A DNA stretch of 64,000 nt, from the NCBI RefSeq assembly GCF_002127265.1, contig NZ_NFUU01000001.1, positions 1,054,001 through 1,118,000 on the forward strand, read 5' to 3'. Below the pieces are notes generated by a model. The model did not search any database and was not told the origin of the DNA. It worked only from the letters and a program-made list of their open reading frames with translations. A program made the translations under genes and the position numbers. Below, piece after piece: positions 43,148-54,178 of the stretch (positions within the stretch are counted from its first letter, which is position 1; each line of letters begins with the position of its first letter). This DNA comes from Hydrogenophaga sp. IBVHS1. Its GTDB lineage: Bacteria > Pseudomonadota > Gammaproteobacteria > Burkholderiales > Burkholderiaceae_C.

Positions 43148-43858
43148 ATGCCACGTCAACCGCGCTCCACCTTGCCGCAAGCCCAGCTGGAGCAGGAGCG
43201 GAGCAACGACGAAATCTACGAGCGGATCTACGTTGCCATCCTCGAGCACCGCCTTCATCCGGGCACCAAGCTCGGCGAAGACCGGCTGGCGAGCATCTTC
43301 AATGTGAGCAGGGCGCGCATTCGCGAAGTGCTGGCGCGAATGGCCCATGAGCAGATCGTGGATCTGTACCCGCAGCGTGGCGCCTTCGTGGCCCGGCCCA
43401 CGCCGGAGCAGGCGATGGATGTTTTCGAAGCGCGCCGGCTGATCGAGCCCGCAGTGATTCGCCGTCTCATCAACACACTCACTCCGGACAAGGTGGCCCG
43501 GCTGCGGCAACACCAGGAGCTGGAGATGGACGCGCGGCGGCGCGACGACAAACGTGCCGTGGTGCGCCTCTCAGGCGAGTTCCATCAGCTGCTCGCCACC
43601 TTGGCCGGGAACACCGCACTTGCTCGCAGCCTGCGCGAACTCTCCACGCTTACCTGTCTGATCATCTTCCTCTACGACGCGCCCACCGCCAACAGCTGCC
43701 GCGCTGACGAGCACTCCAGCATCATTGAAGCCATTGCCAAGCGCGACGCGGCGCGCGCTGAAAAGCTCATGCTCGAGCACCTCGATCACATCGAGAAAAG
43801 CCTCACGCTGCACACGGCCACAATGGAAGTGGACCTGGAAGCCGTGTTCCGGACTTGA
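43148..43858 (+). CDS. GntR-family (FCD/FadR-type) transcriptional regulator
   Basis: A 236-residue regulator with an N-terminal GntR winged helix (IYVAILEHRLHPGTKLGEDR; FNVSRARIREVLARMAHEQI) and a C-terminal all-helical FCD domain (FEARRLIEPAVIRRLI onward; DEHSSIIEAIAKRDA) that binds a metal and an organic-acid ligand. I chose ATG 43148; an in-frame start at 43034 would precede the likely promoter. It is divergent from the hydantoinase operon, which it probably controls through the TGTCGACA array. Confidence 0.9.
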   Translation: MPRQPRSTLPQAQLEQERSNDEIYERIYVAILEHRLHPGTKLGEDRLASIFNVSRARIREVLARMAHEQIVDLYPQRGAFVARPTPEQAMDVFEARRLIEPAVIRRLINTLTPDKVARLRQHQELEMDARRRDDKRAVVRLSGEFHQLLATLAGNTALARSLRELSTLTCLIIFLYDAPTANSCRADEHSSIIEAIAKRDAARAEKLMLEHLDHIEKSLTLHTATMEVDLEAVFRT

Positions 43859-43859
43859 A

Positions 43860-44258
43860 TCAGGCGTCGAGCGCCAGCCGCGCGGCTTCTTCCACCGATA
43901 GCGCTGCGCCTTCGGTCAGCAGCGCCGACACAAAGTAGGCCGGCATGGCCTCGCGCAGGGCGGCCAGCGTGACATCGTGAGCGCGCTGTTCGGCGGGCCG
44001 GCGCATGGCGGCGCGGTGGGTGAACTCGGCGTCTGCGCAACCGAAGGCCAGGGCGGCGTCGCCGAGGCGGCCGCGTTTTCCGGCGAGGTAGGCAAATACA
44101 TCCAGCATCAGCCAGAGCGTGTTGTTGCGCAGGCCTTCTTCGAGCGCCTGGCGACCGGCTTGAAGTGCCTCGTCGAGCTCACCGCGCTCGGTGAGCTCCA
44201 GGCACTGGTCGACCCATGGCAACGGTCGGTGGTGTTGGGATGGGATCGATGCTTGCAC
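43860..44258 (-). CDS. Small helical protein, unknown; resembles the C-terminal tail of large TPR-type regulators
   Basis: A 132-residue protein starting at GTG 44258, with GGGAG placed just upstream. It is all-helical (LTERGELDEALQAGRQALEE; LWLMLDVFAYLAGKRGRLGD), and its last part (HDVTLAALREAMPAYFVSAL...EAARLALDA) looks like the C-terminus of ATPase/TPR-containing transcription regulators. It could be a remnant of such a protein or a true small TPR-like protein. It lies 80 bases downstream of the SDR gene. No function assigned. Confidence 0.55.
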   Translation of the reverse strand: MQASIPSQHHRPLPWVDQCLELTERGELDEALQAGRQALEEGLRNNTLWLMLDVFAYLAGKRGRLGDAALAFGCADAEFTHRAAMRRPAEQRAHDVTLAALREAMPAYFVSALLTEGAALSVEEAARLALDA

Positions 44259-44338
44259 GCTGCTCCCGTGGGGTGGAATGCGAATGCTGGTGCAGTCTAG
44301 CCAAGCGGCTGCGTCGCAGCAAGTGCCGAATCTCCCCC

Positions 44339-45133
44339 TCAGAGATCGCTGAAATCGCGCCGCAGGGTGGGCAGGCCCACGCCTGCGGCGTCGAAGCCGC
44401 CGTCCACTGCGAGCACCTGTCCCGTCACGTAAGACGCCTCGGGCGAGCACAGGAAGCCGATGCCGGCGGCAATTTCTTCCTCGGAGCCGTAGCGCGCCAG
44501 AGGAATGGCGGCGTGGTAGTCGGCGCGAATCTCGGCCGTGTGCACCTGTTTGGCCATGGCGGTTTCCACCGGGCCTGGGGCGATCACATTGCAGCGAATA
44601 CCCAGCCCGGCCAGCTCCACCGCCTGCTGCTTGGTAAAGTGGATGAGCGCGGCCTTGCTGGTGCCGTAGGCCACGCGCAAGGTGCTCGCGCGCAGGCCCG
44701 AGATGGACGCAATGTTGACGATGGCACCGCCCTGGCGGCGCAAGAGCGGCACGCAGGCCTGGCTGCACAGGAAGGCGCCGTCGAGGTTGGTGGCCATCAC
44801 GTAGCGCCATTCCTCGAAGCTGGTGGCCACGAGCGGCTTGAACACCGCCACGCCGGCGTTGTTCACCAGTGCGTCGATGCGGCCCCAGGCGGCTTCCACC
44901 TTCGCCACCAGGGCGTTCACCTGCGCGGGGTCAGACACGTCGCAGTGCTGCGCCATCGAGCGGTGGGGTGACTCGCGCTCCAGCTCGGCCGCCGCGGCAA
45001 CAAGCGTGGGGGCGTCCTTGTCGAGCACCACCACGCGCCAGCCGCGCGCCAGAAACCAGCGCGCGCTGGCCAGGCCAATGCCGCGCGCTGCGCCGGTGAT
45101 GACGGCCACGCGTTCCGATGCAGCGGGTGCCAT
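44339..45133 (-). CDS. Short-chain dehydrogenase/reductase (SDR)
   Basis: A 264-residue classical SDR: NAD(P)-binding TGAARGIG near residue 14, NNAGVAVF, catalytic Ser near 141 (NIASISGLRAS) and YGTSK with Tyr/Lys, then CNVIAPGPVETAM and TGQVLAVDGGF at the end. It interconverts an alcohol and a ketone in the cytosol. It starts five bases after the ilvC stop as part of the 52099-43860 cluster, and is the second SDR of that cluster. Confidence 0.92.
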   Translation of the reverse strand: MAPAASERVAVITGAARGIGLASARWFLARGWRVVVLDKDAPTLVAAAAELERESPHRSMAQHCDVSDPAQVNALVAKVEAAWGRIDALVNNAGVAVFKPLVATSFEEWRYVMATNLDGAFLCSQACVPLLRRQGGAIVNIASISGLRASTLRVAYGTSKAALIHFTKQQAVELAGLGIRCNVIAPGPVETAMAKQVHTAEIRADYHAAIPLARYGSEEEIAAGIGFLCSPEASYVTGQVLAVDGGFDAAGVGLPTLRRDFSDL

Positions 45134-45138
45134 GGCGG

Positions 45139-47175
<2,037 letters not shown>

Positions 47176-47185
<10 letters not shown>

Positions 47186-48183
47186 GTGCCGGCTCCGGTG
47201 GTCTGGATGTCGGTGAAGGCGTGCTCCGGGTCTGGCGTGGGCGAGGCGTTGGCGAACGCCACCGCGTCTTCGATCTCGGCCTGCACGGCGGCGTCCACCG
47301 CGTCGAGTTCGGCGGCTGTGGCACCCAGCGCCAGTGCGCGTTCCCGAGCCTGACTGAGTGGATCGGCCTCCACCGCGCCGCGCAGGTCCGCCGGATCGCG
47401 ATAGGCCTGCTGATCCACCGACACATGGCCGCGCACGCGCCAGGTGAGGGCGTGCAACAGGTGCGGCCCCTCGCCAGAACGCACCCGAGCCACCAGCCGG
47501 CCAGCGGCCTCGAACATGGCCTCGATGTCGTTGCCGTCGACCGACTCGCCCGGCACACCGAGCGACTCCCCGCGCGCGACCACCCCCGGACCAGCGGTGA
47601 GGCCGGACGTGGCGGTGGTGGCGGAGTAACGGTTGTCCTCGCACACGAACAGCACGGGAAGGCGGTAAACGGCGGCCCAGTTCAGCGCCTCCAGAAAGGG
47701 CCCCCGGTTGGTGGCGCCATCGCCAAAGAAACACACCACGATGTGGGGCTTGCCCTGCAGCTTGAGCGCTTGTGCCGCACCACATGCAATGGGCAGGCCG
47801 GCGGTGACCACACCGTTGGCGCCCAGCATGCCCACCGAGAAATCGGCGATGTGCATGGAGCCGCCTTTGCCACCGTTGTTGCCATCGGCGCGGCCGAACA
47901 GCTCGGCCATCATGCGGCGCATGTCGCCACCTTTGGCCAGGGTGTGGCCGTGGCCCCGGTGCGTGCTGGTCAGCAGGTCGCTGTGGGTCAGGTGGGCACA
48001 CACGCCCACGGCCACCGCTTCCTGGCCGATGGAGAGGTGCAGCGGCCCGCGCACCTTGGCGCGGTCGTCCATTTTGGCGCCGAGCACCTGCACGCCGCCC
48101 TGGCTGGCCACTTCGGCCGCGAGTTCAAAGGCGCGGATGCGCGCCATGGTTCGGTAGAGGTCGATCATGTTGAGGGTGCTCAC
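47176..48183 (-). CDS. Thiamine-diphosphate-dependent 2-oxoacid/acetoin dehydrogenase E1 alpha subunit
   Basis: A 335-residue E1-alpha protein (AcoA/PdhA type). The thiamine-diphosphate motif spans GDGAT (from residue 154) to EDN (182-184). Other marks are STHRGHGHTLAKGGD and GKGGSMHIAD. I chose GTG 48183, whose bases overlap the stop of the TRAP permease gene (GTGA); ATG 48168 is the alternative. The substrate is probably a 2-oxo acid or an alpha-hydroxyketone, set by the cluster's transported ligand. Confidence 0.9.
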
Positions 48184-50063
48184 AGGGCCACGGTGGAGAT
48201 CCACGGCACCGCCGCGATGATCACCACGCCGATCAGCAGGGCCACGAGGTAGGGCCAGATCGCGCCGATCACGTCGTCGGGCTTGGCCCCGCCAATGCGG
48301 CAGGCGATGTAGAAGCCCACGCCAATGGGCGGCATCATCAGGCCAATGTTCATCGCGCAGACGATCACCATGGAGTAGTGGATGTCGTTGATGCCGAGCT
48401 TCTTGGCGATGGGAAACATGATGGGCGCCAGCAGCAGCACGGCCGGCAAGCCTTCGAGCAGGCAGCCCAGAATGACGAAGATGACGATGGTCACGGCCAT
48501 GAAGCCGATCCAGCCGCCGGGCAGCGTGGTCATGAACACCGAGAGCTGCTGCACCACACCACTCTGCGTGATGGACCAGGCCATGGCGGAGGCGGCGCCC
48601 AGCACCAGCAACACGGCGCCCGAGAGAGCCGCGGTGTCCACCAGCATGTTGTAGAACTTGCGCAGGCCGATGCCGCCGTAAAGCACATGGCCCACGAAGA
48701 GGGCGTACACCACGGCCACGGTGGACACCTCGGTGGCGGTGGCCACGCCTTCCCCCACCGCGCTGCGGATGATGAAAGGCAGCACCAGCGCGGGCGCAGC
48801 CACCAGCAGGAAGCGACCCACCATGCGCATGGGTGCGCGCTTCGCGCCGTGCATGTCCTCGTTGCGCGCCTTCCAGCGCGCCATGATCAGCAGCACGCTG
48901 AGCAGCACCATGGCGACCACGAAACCCGCCTGAAACAGGCCGGCAATGGAGACCCCGGCCACGGCACCGAGCACGATCAGCACAATGCTGGGCGGCACCG
49001 TGTCGGCCATGGCGGCGCCGGTGGCGAGCAGGGCCACCATGTCGCGCGGCTTGTGGCCGCGGCGTTTCATCTCGGGGAACAGAGCGGGTGCCACCGTGGC
49101 CATGTCGGACACCTTGGAGCCGGAGATGCCCGAGACGATGAACAGCGAGCCCAGCAACACGTACGACATGCCGGCCTTGATGTGACCCAGCAGTGAGGCC
49201 AGGAAATCGACAATGGCCTTGCCCATGCCGGTGACATCGAGCACGCAGCCGAGCAGCACGAAGATGGGCACCGAGACCAGCACCAGACTCGACATGCCTT
49301 CGTCCATGCGACCGATGACCACCGTAACGGGAACATGCGTGGAGAAAGCGAGGTAACACACGGCGCCGATGCCGAAGCAGAACGCAATGGGCACGCCCGC
49401 CACCAGACACACCGCAACGAAACCGATGAGGAAGATGGCGATGTTGGTGGTGCCCAGCTTCATCAACTGCGGCGACAGCGCCCAGCAGGCCGCGGCGATG
49501 GCCGCAACCACCACCACCGCCAGTGCCAGGTCCGCCTTCTTCACGGTGCGCCCGGCGTAGATCAGGATCATGGCCAGCATGGCGACGAAGCCAAAGGCGA
49601 TGGAGCTCACCCGAAAGCTGTTGGGCAGATCGAGCGCCGGCGTGTGGATGAACCACTCGTCTTTGGCGTATTCGATGGCCGGGCCGATCAATGAGAGAAG
49701 CAGGGCTGCGATGGCGACCAGCGCGAAGGCGTGCACGAACGCGCGCGGTCTCGGCGGCAACATTTCCACGAACATGCTCAGCCGCAAATGTTCGTTGCGG
49801 TACACGGCAATGGCCGCGCCCAGCATGGTGAGCCAGATGAACGAGATCGACACGACCTCGTCGGACCAGATGATGGGTTTGCCGAACACATAACGCGAGA
49901 TCACGCCCACCAGAAGCAGCACCGTGATGTTCAGCATCAGGACGGCCGAAAGTGCCTCGATGGGCCGCATCCACCACGGACTGTTCCGCGCCTCATGAGA
50001 CACGGCGCCCTCAAGCACATCGCCGACGTCGGCAACCGGCAACCCGGCAGAAGATTGAGTCAT
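48180..50063 (-). CDS. Fused TRAP transporter permease (DctQ-DctM)
   Basis: A 627-residue membrane protein. The first ~180 residues are a four-span DctQ module (SRYVFGKPIIWSDEVVSI; YRNEHLRLSMFVEMLPP), and from about residue 190 a DctM module (VPIAFCFGIGAVCYLAF; GISGSKVSDMATVAPAL; PPSIVLIVLGAVAGVSIAGL). Fusions of Q and M are known for TRAP systems. The receptor gene lies 148 bases upstream with two hairpins between, which may set receptor excess over permease. It overlaps the E1-alpha start. Confidence 0.93.
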   Translation of the reverse strand: MTQSSAGLPVADVGDVLEGAVSHEARNSPWWMRPIEALSAVLMLNITVLLLVGVISRYVFGKPIIWSDEVVSISFIWLTMLGAAIAVYRNEHLRLSMFVEMLPPRPRAFVHAFALVAIAALLLSLIGPAIEYAKDEWFIHTPALDLPNSFRVSSIAFGFVAMLAMILIYAGRTVKKADLALAVVVVAAIAAACWALSPQLMKLGTTNIAIFLIGFVAVCLVAGVPIAFCFGIGAVCYLAFSTHVPVTVVIGRMDEGMSSLVLVSVPIFVLLGCVLDVTGMGKAIVDFLASLLGHIKAGMSYVLLGSLFIVSGISGSKVSDMATVAPALFPEMKRRGHKPRDMVALLATGAAMADTVPPSIVLIVLGAVAGVSIAGLFQAGFVVAMVLLSVLLIMARWKARNEDMHGAKRAPMRMVGRFLLVAAPALVLPFIIRSAVGEGVATATEVSTVAVVYALFVGHVLYGGIGLRKFYNMLVDTAALSGAVLLVLGAASAMAWSITQSGVVQQLSVFMTTLPGGWIGFMAVTIVIFVILGCLLEGLPAVLLLAPIMFPIAKKLGINDIHYSMVIVCAMNIGLMMPPIGVGFYIACRIGGAKPDDVIGAIWPYLVALLIGVVIIAAVPWISTVAL

Positions 50064-50174
50064 ACAGAATCAGAGGGAATCAAGACCCGCACCGGAAAAA
50101 AAAGAGACCCGCAACGCACGCCGGGTCAGATCGAGAGGCACCGCGGATCCGGCTCCGCCGGTCCGCCAGTGCCG

Positions 50175-50203
50175 CCCCCCGAAGGGGGGTCGCGCGAAGC
50201 GCG
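50175..50203. terminator. Tandem GAA-loop hairpins between TRAP receptor and permease genes
   Basis: CCCCCC-GAA-GGGGGG at 50175-50189 followed at 50191-50203 by CGCGC-GAA-GCGCG. They lie 9-37 bases past the receptor stop in the direction of transcription. No T-run follows, so partial attenuation or 3'-end stabilisation is more likely than full termination. Confidence 0.5.
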
Positions 50204-50211
50204 GCGGGGGG

Positions 50212-51228
50212 TTAGCCGAGCTTGCCGGTGTACTTCTCCATCACCGCCCAGGCTTCGTCACCGAACTTGGCTTTCCATTCTGCGTAGAAGCCGGCGCTGC
50301 GCAGCTTGTCGCGGAAGGGCGCGGTGTTCGGCGTGTTGAACACAATGCCTTTGGCGGTCAGGTCTTTCTGCAGCGTGGCTTCGTTGGCGGCCACGTCCAC
50401 GCGTTCCTTCATGGCGGCGTCGTTCAGGTGCTTGGCCACGATGTCGCGGATGTTCGGTGGCAGGCGGTCCCAGGCGCGCTTGTTGATCAGCGTCCAGAAG
50501 CCGTCCCACATGTGGTTGGTGAGCGAGCAGTACTTCTGCACTTCGTAGAGCTTGAAGTTGGAGATGACCGCAAACGGGTTCTCCTGGCCGTCGGCCACCT
50601 TGGTCTGCAGGGCGGTGTACATCTCCGACGCGTTGATCGAGATCGGCGAAGAGCCAAACGCCTTGAACATGGAGGTCCACAGCGGTGACACCGGCACGCG
50701 AATCTTGAAGCCTTCCAGATCGGCTGGCGTCACGATGGGTTTGGTGGACGTGGTGGTCTGGCGGAAGCCGTTGTCCCAGATCTTGTCGAGCGCGACCAGA
50801 TTGGCCTTGCCGATCTGCGCGCGAATGTACGCACCGACGTCGCCATCCATGGCCTTCCACACGGCGTCGTAGTTGGGGAACGCGAAGCCCAGGCCATTGA
50901 GCGCGGTGGGCGTCACCAGCGTCGAGAGAATCAGGCCCGAGAGGTTGAACATCTCCACGCCACCCGAGCGGAGCTGGCTCAGCGTGTCGGTGTCCGAACC
51001 CAGCTGGTTGCTCGGGAACAGCTGAATCTCCATGCGGCCATTGGTTTCCTTCTTGATCGCTTCTACCGCCTCCTTGGCGCGCACGTTCATGGGGTGCGCG
51101 GGCGGCTGGTTGTTGGCGTACTTGAAGGTGAACTCGGCGCTCTGGCCGTAAGCCAGCTTCAGCGGCGCGGCGCAGCTGGCCGCTGCGATGCCCGTGGCCT
51201 TGATGAGGGTGCGGCGGGAAAAGGTCAT
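50212..51228 (-). CDS. TRAP transporter periplasmic solute receptor (DctP), Tat-type signal
   Basis: A 338-residue DctP-family receptor. The signal has a twin-arginine look (MTFSRRTLIKATGIAAASCA), so Tat export is likely. The ligand-arginine region is GFKIRVPVSPLWTSMFKAFG, followed by INASEMYTALQTKVADGQE. It feeds the fused permease 148 bases downstream. The ATG at 51228 starts the twin-arginine peptide directly; the frame extends upstream without signal-like sequence. Confidence 0.92.
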   Translation of the reverse strand: MTFSRRTLIKATGIAAASCAAPLKLAYGQSAEFTFKYANNQPPAHPMNVRAKEAVEAIKKETNGRMEIQLFPSNQLGSDTDTLSQLRSGGVEMFNLSGLILSTLVTPTALNGLGFAFPNYDAVWKAMDGDVGAYIRAQIGKANLVALDKIWDNGFRQTTTSTKPIVTPADLEGFKIRVPVSPLWTSMFKAFGSSPISINASEMYTALQTKVADGQENPFAVISNFKLYEVQKYCSLTNHMWDGFWTLINKRAWDRLPPNIRDIVAKHLNDAAMKERVDVAANEATLQKDLTAKGIVFNTPNTAPFRDKLRSAGFYAEWKAKFGDEAWAVMEKYTGKLG

Positions 51229-51277
51229 CGTCTGTCTCCTATCGTTGTGGTGCGGGGTGAAGAAAGGGGTTGCCGAC

Positions 51278-52099
51278 TCAGGCCGCGACGTTCTGCGCGG
51301 GCGTGGCGGCCGGAATCTCGAACAGGTTGCGGATGAACAGACCACTGGCCAGAAAGCCGCCGTCGATGCCCAGCGTCTGGCCCGTGATGAAGGAGGCGTC
51401 CTCGGAGGTGAAAAAGAGCACCGCGCTCGAGACTTCCTGGGGCGAACAGAAGCGGTTCATGGGGCATGCGGCCAGCAAGGTGGAGGGCTTGGAGCTGCCG
51501 AGAAGGGTGCGGATCATGGGCGTGTCGACAAAGCCAGGCGCGATCGCATTGACCGTGACACCCCATTCCGCCGCCTCGATGGCGAACTGCCCGGTCATGG
51601 CGATGAGTGCGGCCTTCGACGTGCCGTAGGCCAGGCGGCCGGTGCCGGCGCGAACGCCGCTGATGGACGACACGTTGACGACGCGTCCCCAGCCCTTGTC
51701 CCTCATGCCAGGCAGCACATGCTGCGTGAGCACCATGGGCGCGGTCACGTTCACCGCCAGCGTCGCGTTCCATTGCGAAAGCGCCAGCGCGGTGGCGGGC
51801 TGGTTGAGCGCAATGCCAGCGTTGTTGATAAGGATGTCGATCACCTCGTGGCGCTTGCTCACCTGCGCCAGCATGGCGGTGATTGCGTCCATGTCGGCGA
51901 GGTCCACCACAAAGGCTTCTGCCTGCCCACCTGCGTCGACGATGGCTTGCGCTGCTTCCTGCGCCGCTGGGCCGTTGCGATCCACGAGGCAGACGGTGGC
52001 GCCCTGCCGCGACAACCCGTGCGCAATGTCCAGGCCGATGCCGCTGGCAGCGCCGGTGACCAGGGCGACCCGGCCGGAATGTTGCCTGGGGGTGTTCAT
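51278..52099 (-). CDS. Short-chain dehydrogenase/reductase (SDR)
   Basis: A 273-residue classical SDR: TGAASGIG near residue 16, NNAGIAL, catalytic SSISGVRAGTGRLAYGTSK, then NAIAPGFVDTPM and TGQTLGIDGGF. First gene of the 52099-43860 cluster, divergent from the IclR gene at 52246. It is a candidate for the first oxidation of the imported solute. Related to, but clearly different from, the second SDR at 44339. Confidence 0.92.
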   Translation of the reverse strand: MNTPRQHSGRVALVTGAASGIGLDIAHGLSRQGATVCLVDRNGPAAQEAAQAIVDAGGQAEAFVVDLADMDAITAMLAQVSKRHEVIDILINNAGIALNQPATALALSQWNATLAVNVTAPMVLTQHVLPGMRDKGWGRVVNVSSISGVRAGTGRLAYGTSKAALIAMTGQFAIEAAEWGVTVNAIAPGFVDTPMIRTLLGSSKPSTLLAACPMNRFCSPQEVSSAVLFFTSEDASFITGQTLGIDGGFLASGLFIRNLFEIPAATPAQNVAA

Positions 52100-52203
52100 C
52101 GTGTTGTCGTCCAGGTTTTAGTTCATTATGTGAAGCGTCTTGCCGATCTTGTCAGGGCCGCTGGGGGCCTGGGAAGAGGGAAGCTGCCAGGTCCGACCAG
52201 AAT

Positions 52204-52226
52204 TTGGTTCACCATGTAGACCAACC
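52204..52226. promoter_or_regulatory. Inverted repeat in the iclR/SDR intergenic region
   Basis: TTGGT at 52204 and ACCAA at 52220 form an inverted pair with an 11-base spacer; GGTT/AACC at 52206/52223 also pairs. It lies 20 bases upstream of the IclR start and 105 bases upstream of the divergent SDR start, a plausible IclR site. Confidence 0.4.
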
Positions 52227-52245
52227 ACCGCGGGTTTCCACCAAC

Positions 52246-53046
52246 ATGAACGAAACAGGACTTGCCGCTGGCGAGACGCCCGGCGCCCAGACGCTGCGTC
52301 GCGGGCTGGCCATCCTCAAGCTGCTCGCCCGCAGCCAGCCCGACGGCATGCGCATCAGCGACATCGGACGCCGCCTGTCGTTAAGCAAAGCCACGGCGGT
52401 GCGGCTCACGCAGACGCTGGTGGACGAGCGTTTTGTGGTGCACGACGCCGCCTCGCGCTGCTACCGCCTGGGGCCCGAAACCTTCGCTGTGGGCCTGGCA
52501 GCAGAGCCGAGCTACACCCTGCAGCGCCTGGCCATGGTCTCGCTGCGCGCGCTGGCACTGGAAACAGGCGACTGGGTGTTCTTTTCCGTGGTGCAGGGCT
52601 TCGAGGCCATCTGCCTCTCGCGCGAAACCGGCGATGTGCCGATTCCGCCCGATGCGCTTCGCGTCGGCGATCGGCATCCGCTCGGCGTGGGCGCCGGTGG
52701 CCTGGCCATTCTGGCCGCGCTGCCGGAAGAAGAAGCCGAAGCCGCGCTGCGCGCGAACGGCCCCTTCATTGACAAGCACTACCCGAAGTCACCGGTTTCG
52801 GTGATCCGCCCGCTGTTGCGCGAAACGCGTGAACGCGGCTTTGCCGTCATCCCCGGCATCGTGGTGCCGCACTACTGGGCGCTGGGTGTTCCCCTGCTGC
52901 GCAAGGACGGTCGCCCCGTGGCAGCCATCGTGCTGGTGACCAGCGAAGCGCGATTGCATCCGATGCGCCGGGCGGTGCTGGGCGAGCGCATGGTGCGTGT
53001 GAGCCGCGACGTGATGAGCCGGGCGGAGCAGGAAGGCTCGGTGTGA
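52246..53046 (+). CDS. IclR-family transcriptional regulator
   Basis: A 266-residue IclR protein with a winged helix at about residues 15-75 (TLRRGLAILKLLARSQPDG; LSLSKATAVRLTQTLVDERF) and the C-terminal IclR effector domain (VGDRHPLGVGAGGLAILAAL; IPGIVVPHYWALGVPLLR). It is divergent from the SDR-TRAP-E1-ilvC cluster and is the likely regulator, responding to a pathway intermediate. I chose ATG 52246; an in-frame GTG-type start at 52204 would place the putative operator inside the coding region. Confidence 0.92.
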   Translation: MNETGLAAGETPGAQTLRRGLAILKLLARSQPDGMRISDIGRRLSLSKATAVRLTQTLVDERFVVHDAASRCYRLGPETFAVGLAAEPSYTLQRLAMVSLRALALETGDWVFFSVVQGFEAICLSRETGDVPIPPDALRVGDRHPLGVGAGGLAILAALPEEEAEAALRANGPFIDKHYPKSPVSVIRPLLRETRERGFAVIPGIVVPHYWALGVPLLRKDGRPVAAIVLVTSEARLHPMRRAVLGERMVRVSRDVMSRAEQEGSV

Positions 53047-53056
53047 GCGCGTCGCT

Positions 53057-54178
53057 TCAGCGGGCCGACACCAGCGCCTCGACCTCGCGCCCGAGCTCGA
53101 TCACCGCCAGCGCGTAATAACTGCTCCAGTTGTAGCGCGTCACCACGTAGAAGTTCTCCGTGCCCGCGACAAAGGTGGAAGGCGCCCCGGCGTTCTCCAG
53201 TTCCACCAGGGCGAGCTTGCCGGTGTGTTGCGCGGCGGCGGGGCTGTCGACCACCGCGCCTCTGGCGTTGAAGCTTTCCACGCTGAAGCTGGGCAGGATG
53301 TCCGGTGCGAGCAGGGCGTCGAGGTCGTCCTTGCTCTGGTTGGGATCGAACCGCACCGGGTAGTGCGTGGGCAGACCACTCTGCCAGCCGAAGGCCTTGA
53401 AGTAGTTGGCCACCGAGCCGATCACATCGGCCGTGTTGTTGAAAAGATCGACCTTGCCATCGGCGTCGAAATCGATCGCGTACTTCACCCAGCTGCTGGG
53501 CAGGAACTGCGGCCAGCCCATGGCGCCGGCGTAGCTGCCCAGCAAACTTTGCGGGTCGGTGCCGGTGCGCTCGGTGAGGCTCAGGTACTGCTCGAGCTCG
53601 CTGCGAAAGAACTCGCTGCGCACGGCCGCGCGCGGGTGGCTGGCCGGGAAATCGAAGGCGAGGGTGGTGAGTGCGTCGATCACCTTGTGCGTGCCTTTAT
53701 GCCGGCCATACAGCGTTTCCACGCCGATGACACCCACGATGAGGCTGGCGGGCACGCCGTACTCGGCCTCGGCGCGCGCCAGCGTTGCGCGGTTTTCCTC
53801 CCAGAACTGCTGGCCGGCGCGCAGGCGGACTGGCTCGATGAAACGCGCCCGGTAGGCAGCCCAGTTTTTCGGTGTGCCGCTGGGCGCCGGCTGCATGAGG
53901 CGGATGACCACCGGCAGGCGCTGAGCCTGGCCGATCTGCTGGCGCACCCAGGCCGGGTCGAGGTCGCGGCGCAGAGCCAGGTCGGTGGCAAAGGCCATGG
54001 CGGCGTCGCTCTGTGCGTAGAGGAAGGGCGCGGCGGCCTGCCTGGCCACAGGGCGTGTCTTGGCCGGGCTGCCGTTGCCTTGCGCCCAGGCGCTCGGGGA
54101 GAAGGTGAGGGTGATGGAAGCCGCCACGAACATGGCGGTCTGCATCAGGAAGCGGGTGTGGAATTTTTTCTGGGCCAT
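53057..54178 (-). CDS. mltB: Lytic murein transglycosylase B (MltB family)
   Basis: A 373-residue periplasmic lytic transglycosylase of the SLT_2/MltB family. The signal peptide has a basic start (MAQKKFHTRF) followed by a hydrophobic core ending SAWAQ. The catalytic glutamate is Glu154 (GVIGVETLYGRHKG). AGAMGWPQFLPSSW and DFDADGKVDLFN are family motifs. Starting at 54178 gives a proper basic n-region but overlaps the TgpA gene by 34 bases; ATG 54145 (TGATG with the stop) is the alternative. No lipobox is seen, so it is probably soluble. Last gene of the MoxR operon. Confidence 0.92.
   Translation of the reverse strand: MAQKKFHTRFLMQTAMFVAASITLTFSPSAWAQGNGSPAKTRPVARQAAAPFLYAQSDAAMAFATDLALRRDLDPAWVRQQIGQAQRLPVVIRLMQPAPSGTPKNWAAYRARFIEPVRLRAGQQFWEENRATLARAEAEYGVPASLIVGVIGVETLYGRHKGTHKVIDALTTLAFDFPASHPRAAVRSEFFRSELEQYLSLTERTGTDPQSLLGSYAGAMGWPQFLPSSWVKYAIDFDADGKVDLFNNTADVIGSVANYFKAFGWQSGLPTHYPVRFDPNQSKDDLDALLAPDILPSFSVESFNARGAVVDSPAAAQHTGKLALVELENAGAPSTFVAGTENFYVVTRYNWSSYYALAVIELGREVEALVSAR

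Noticed and set aside
47186..48001. Upstream extension of the E1-beta frame into the E1-alpha gene
   Set aside because: The E1-alpha gene has its own complete frame and thiamine motif there; the E1-beta homology starts at the ATG at 47185.
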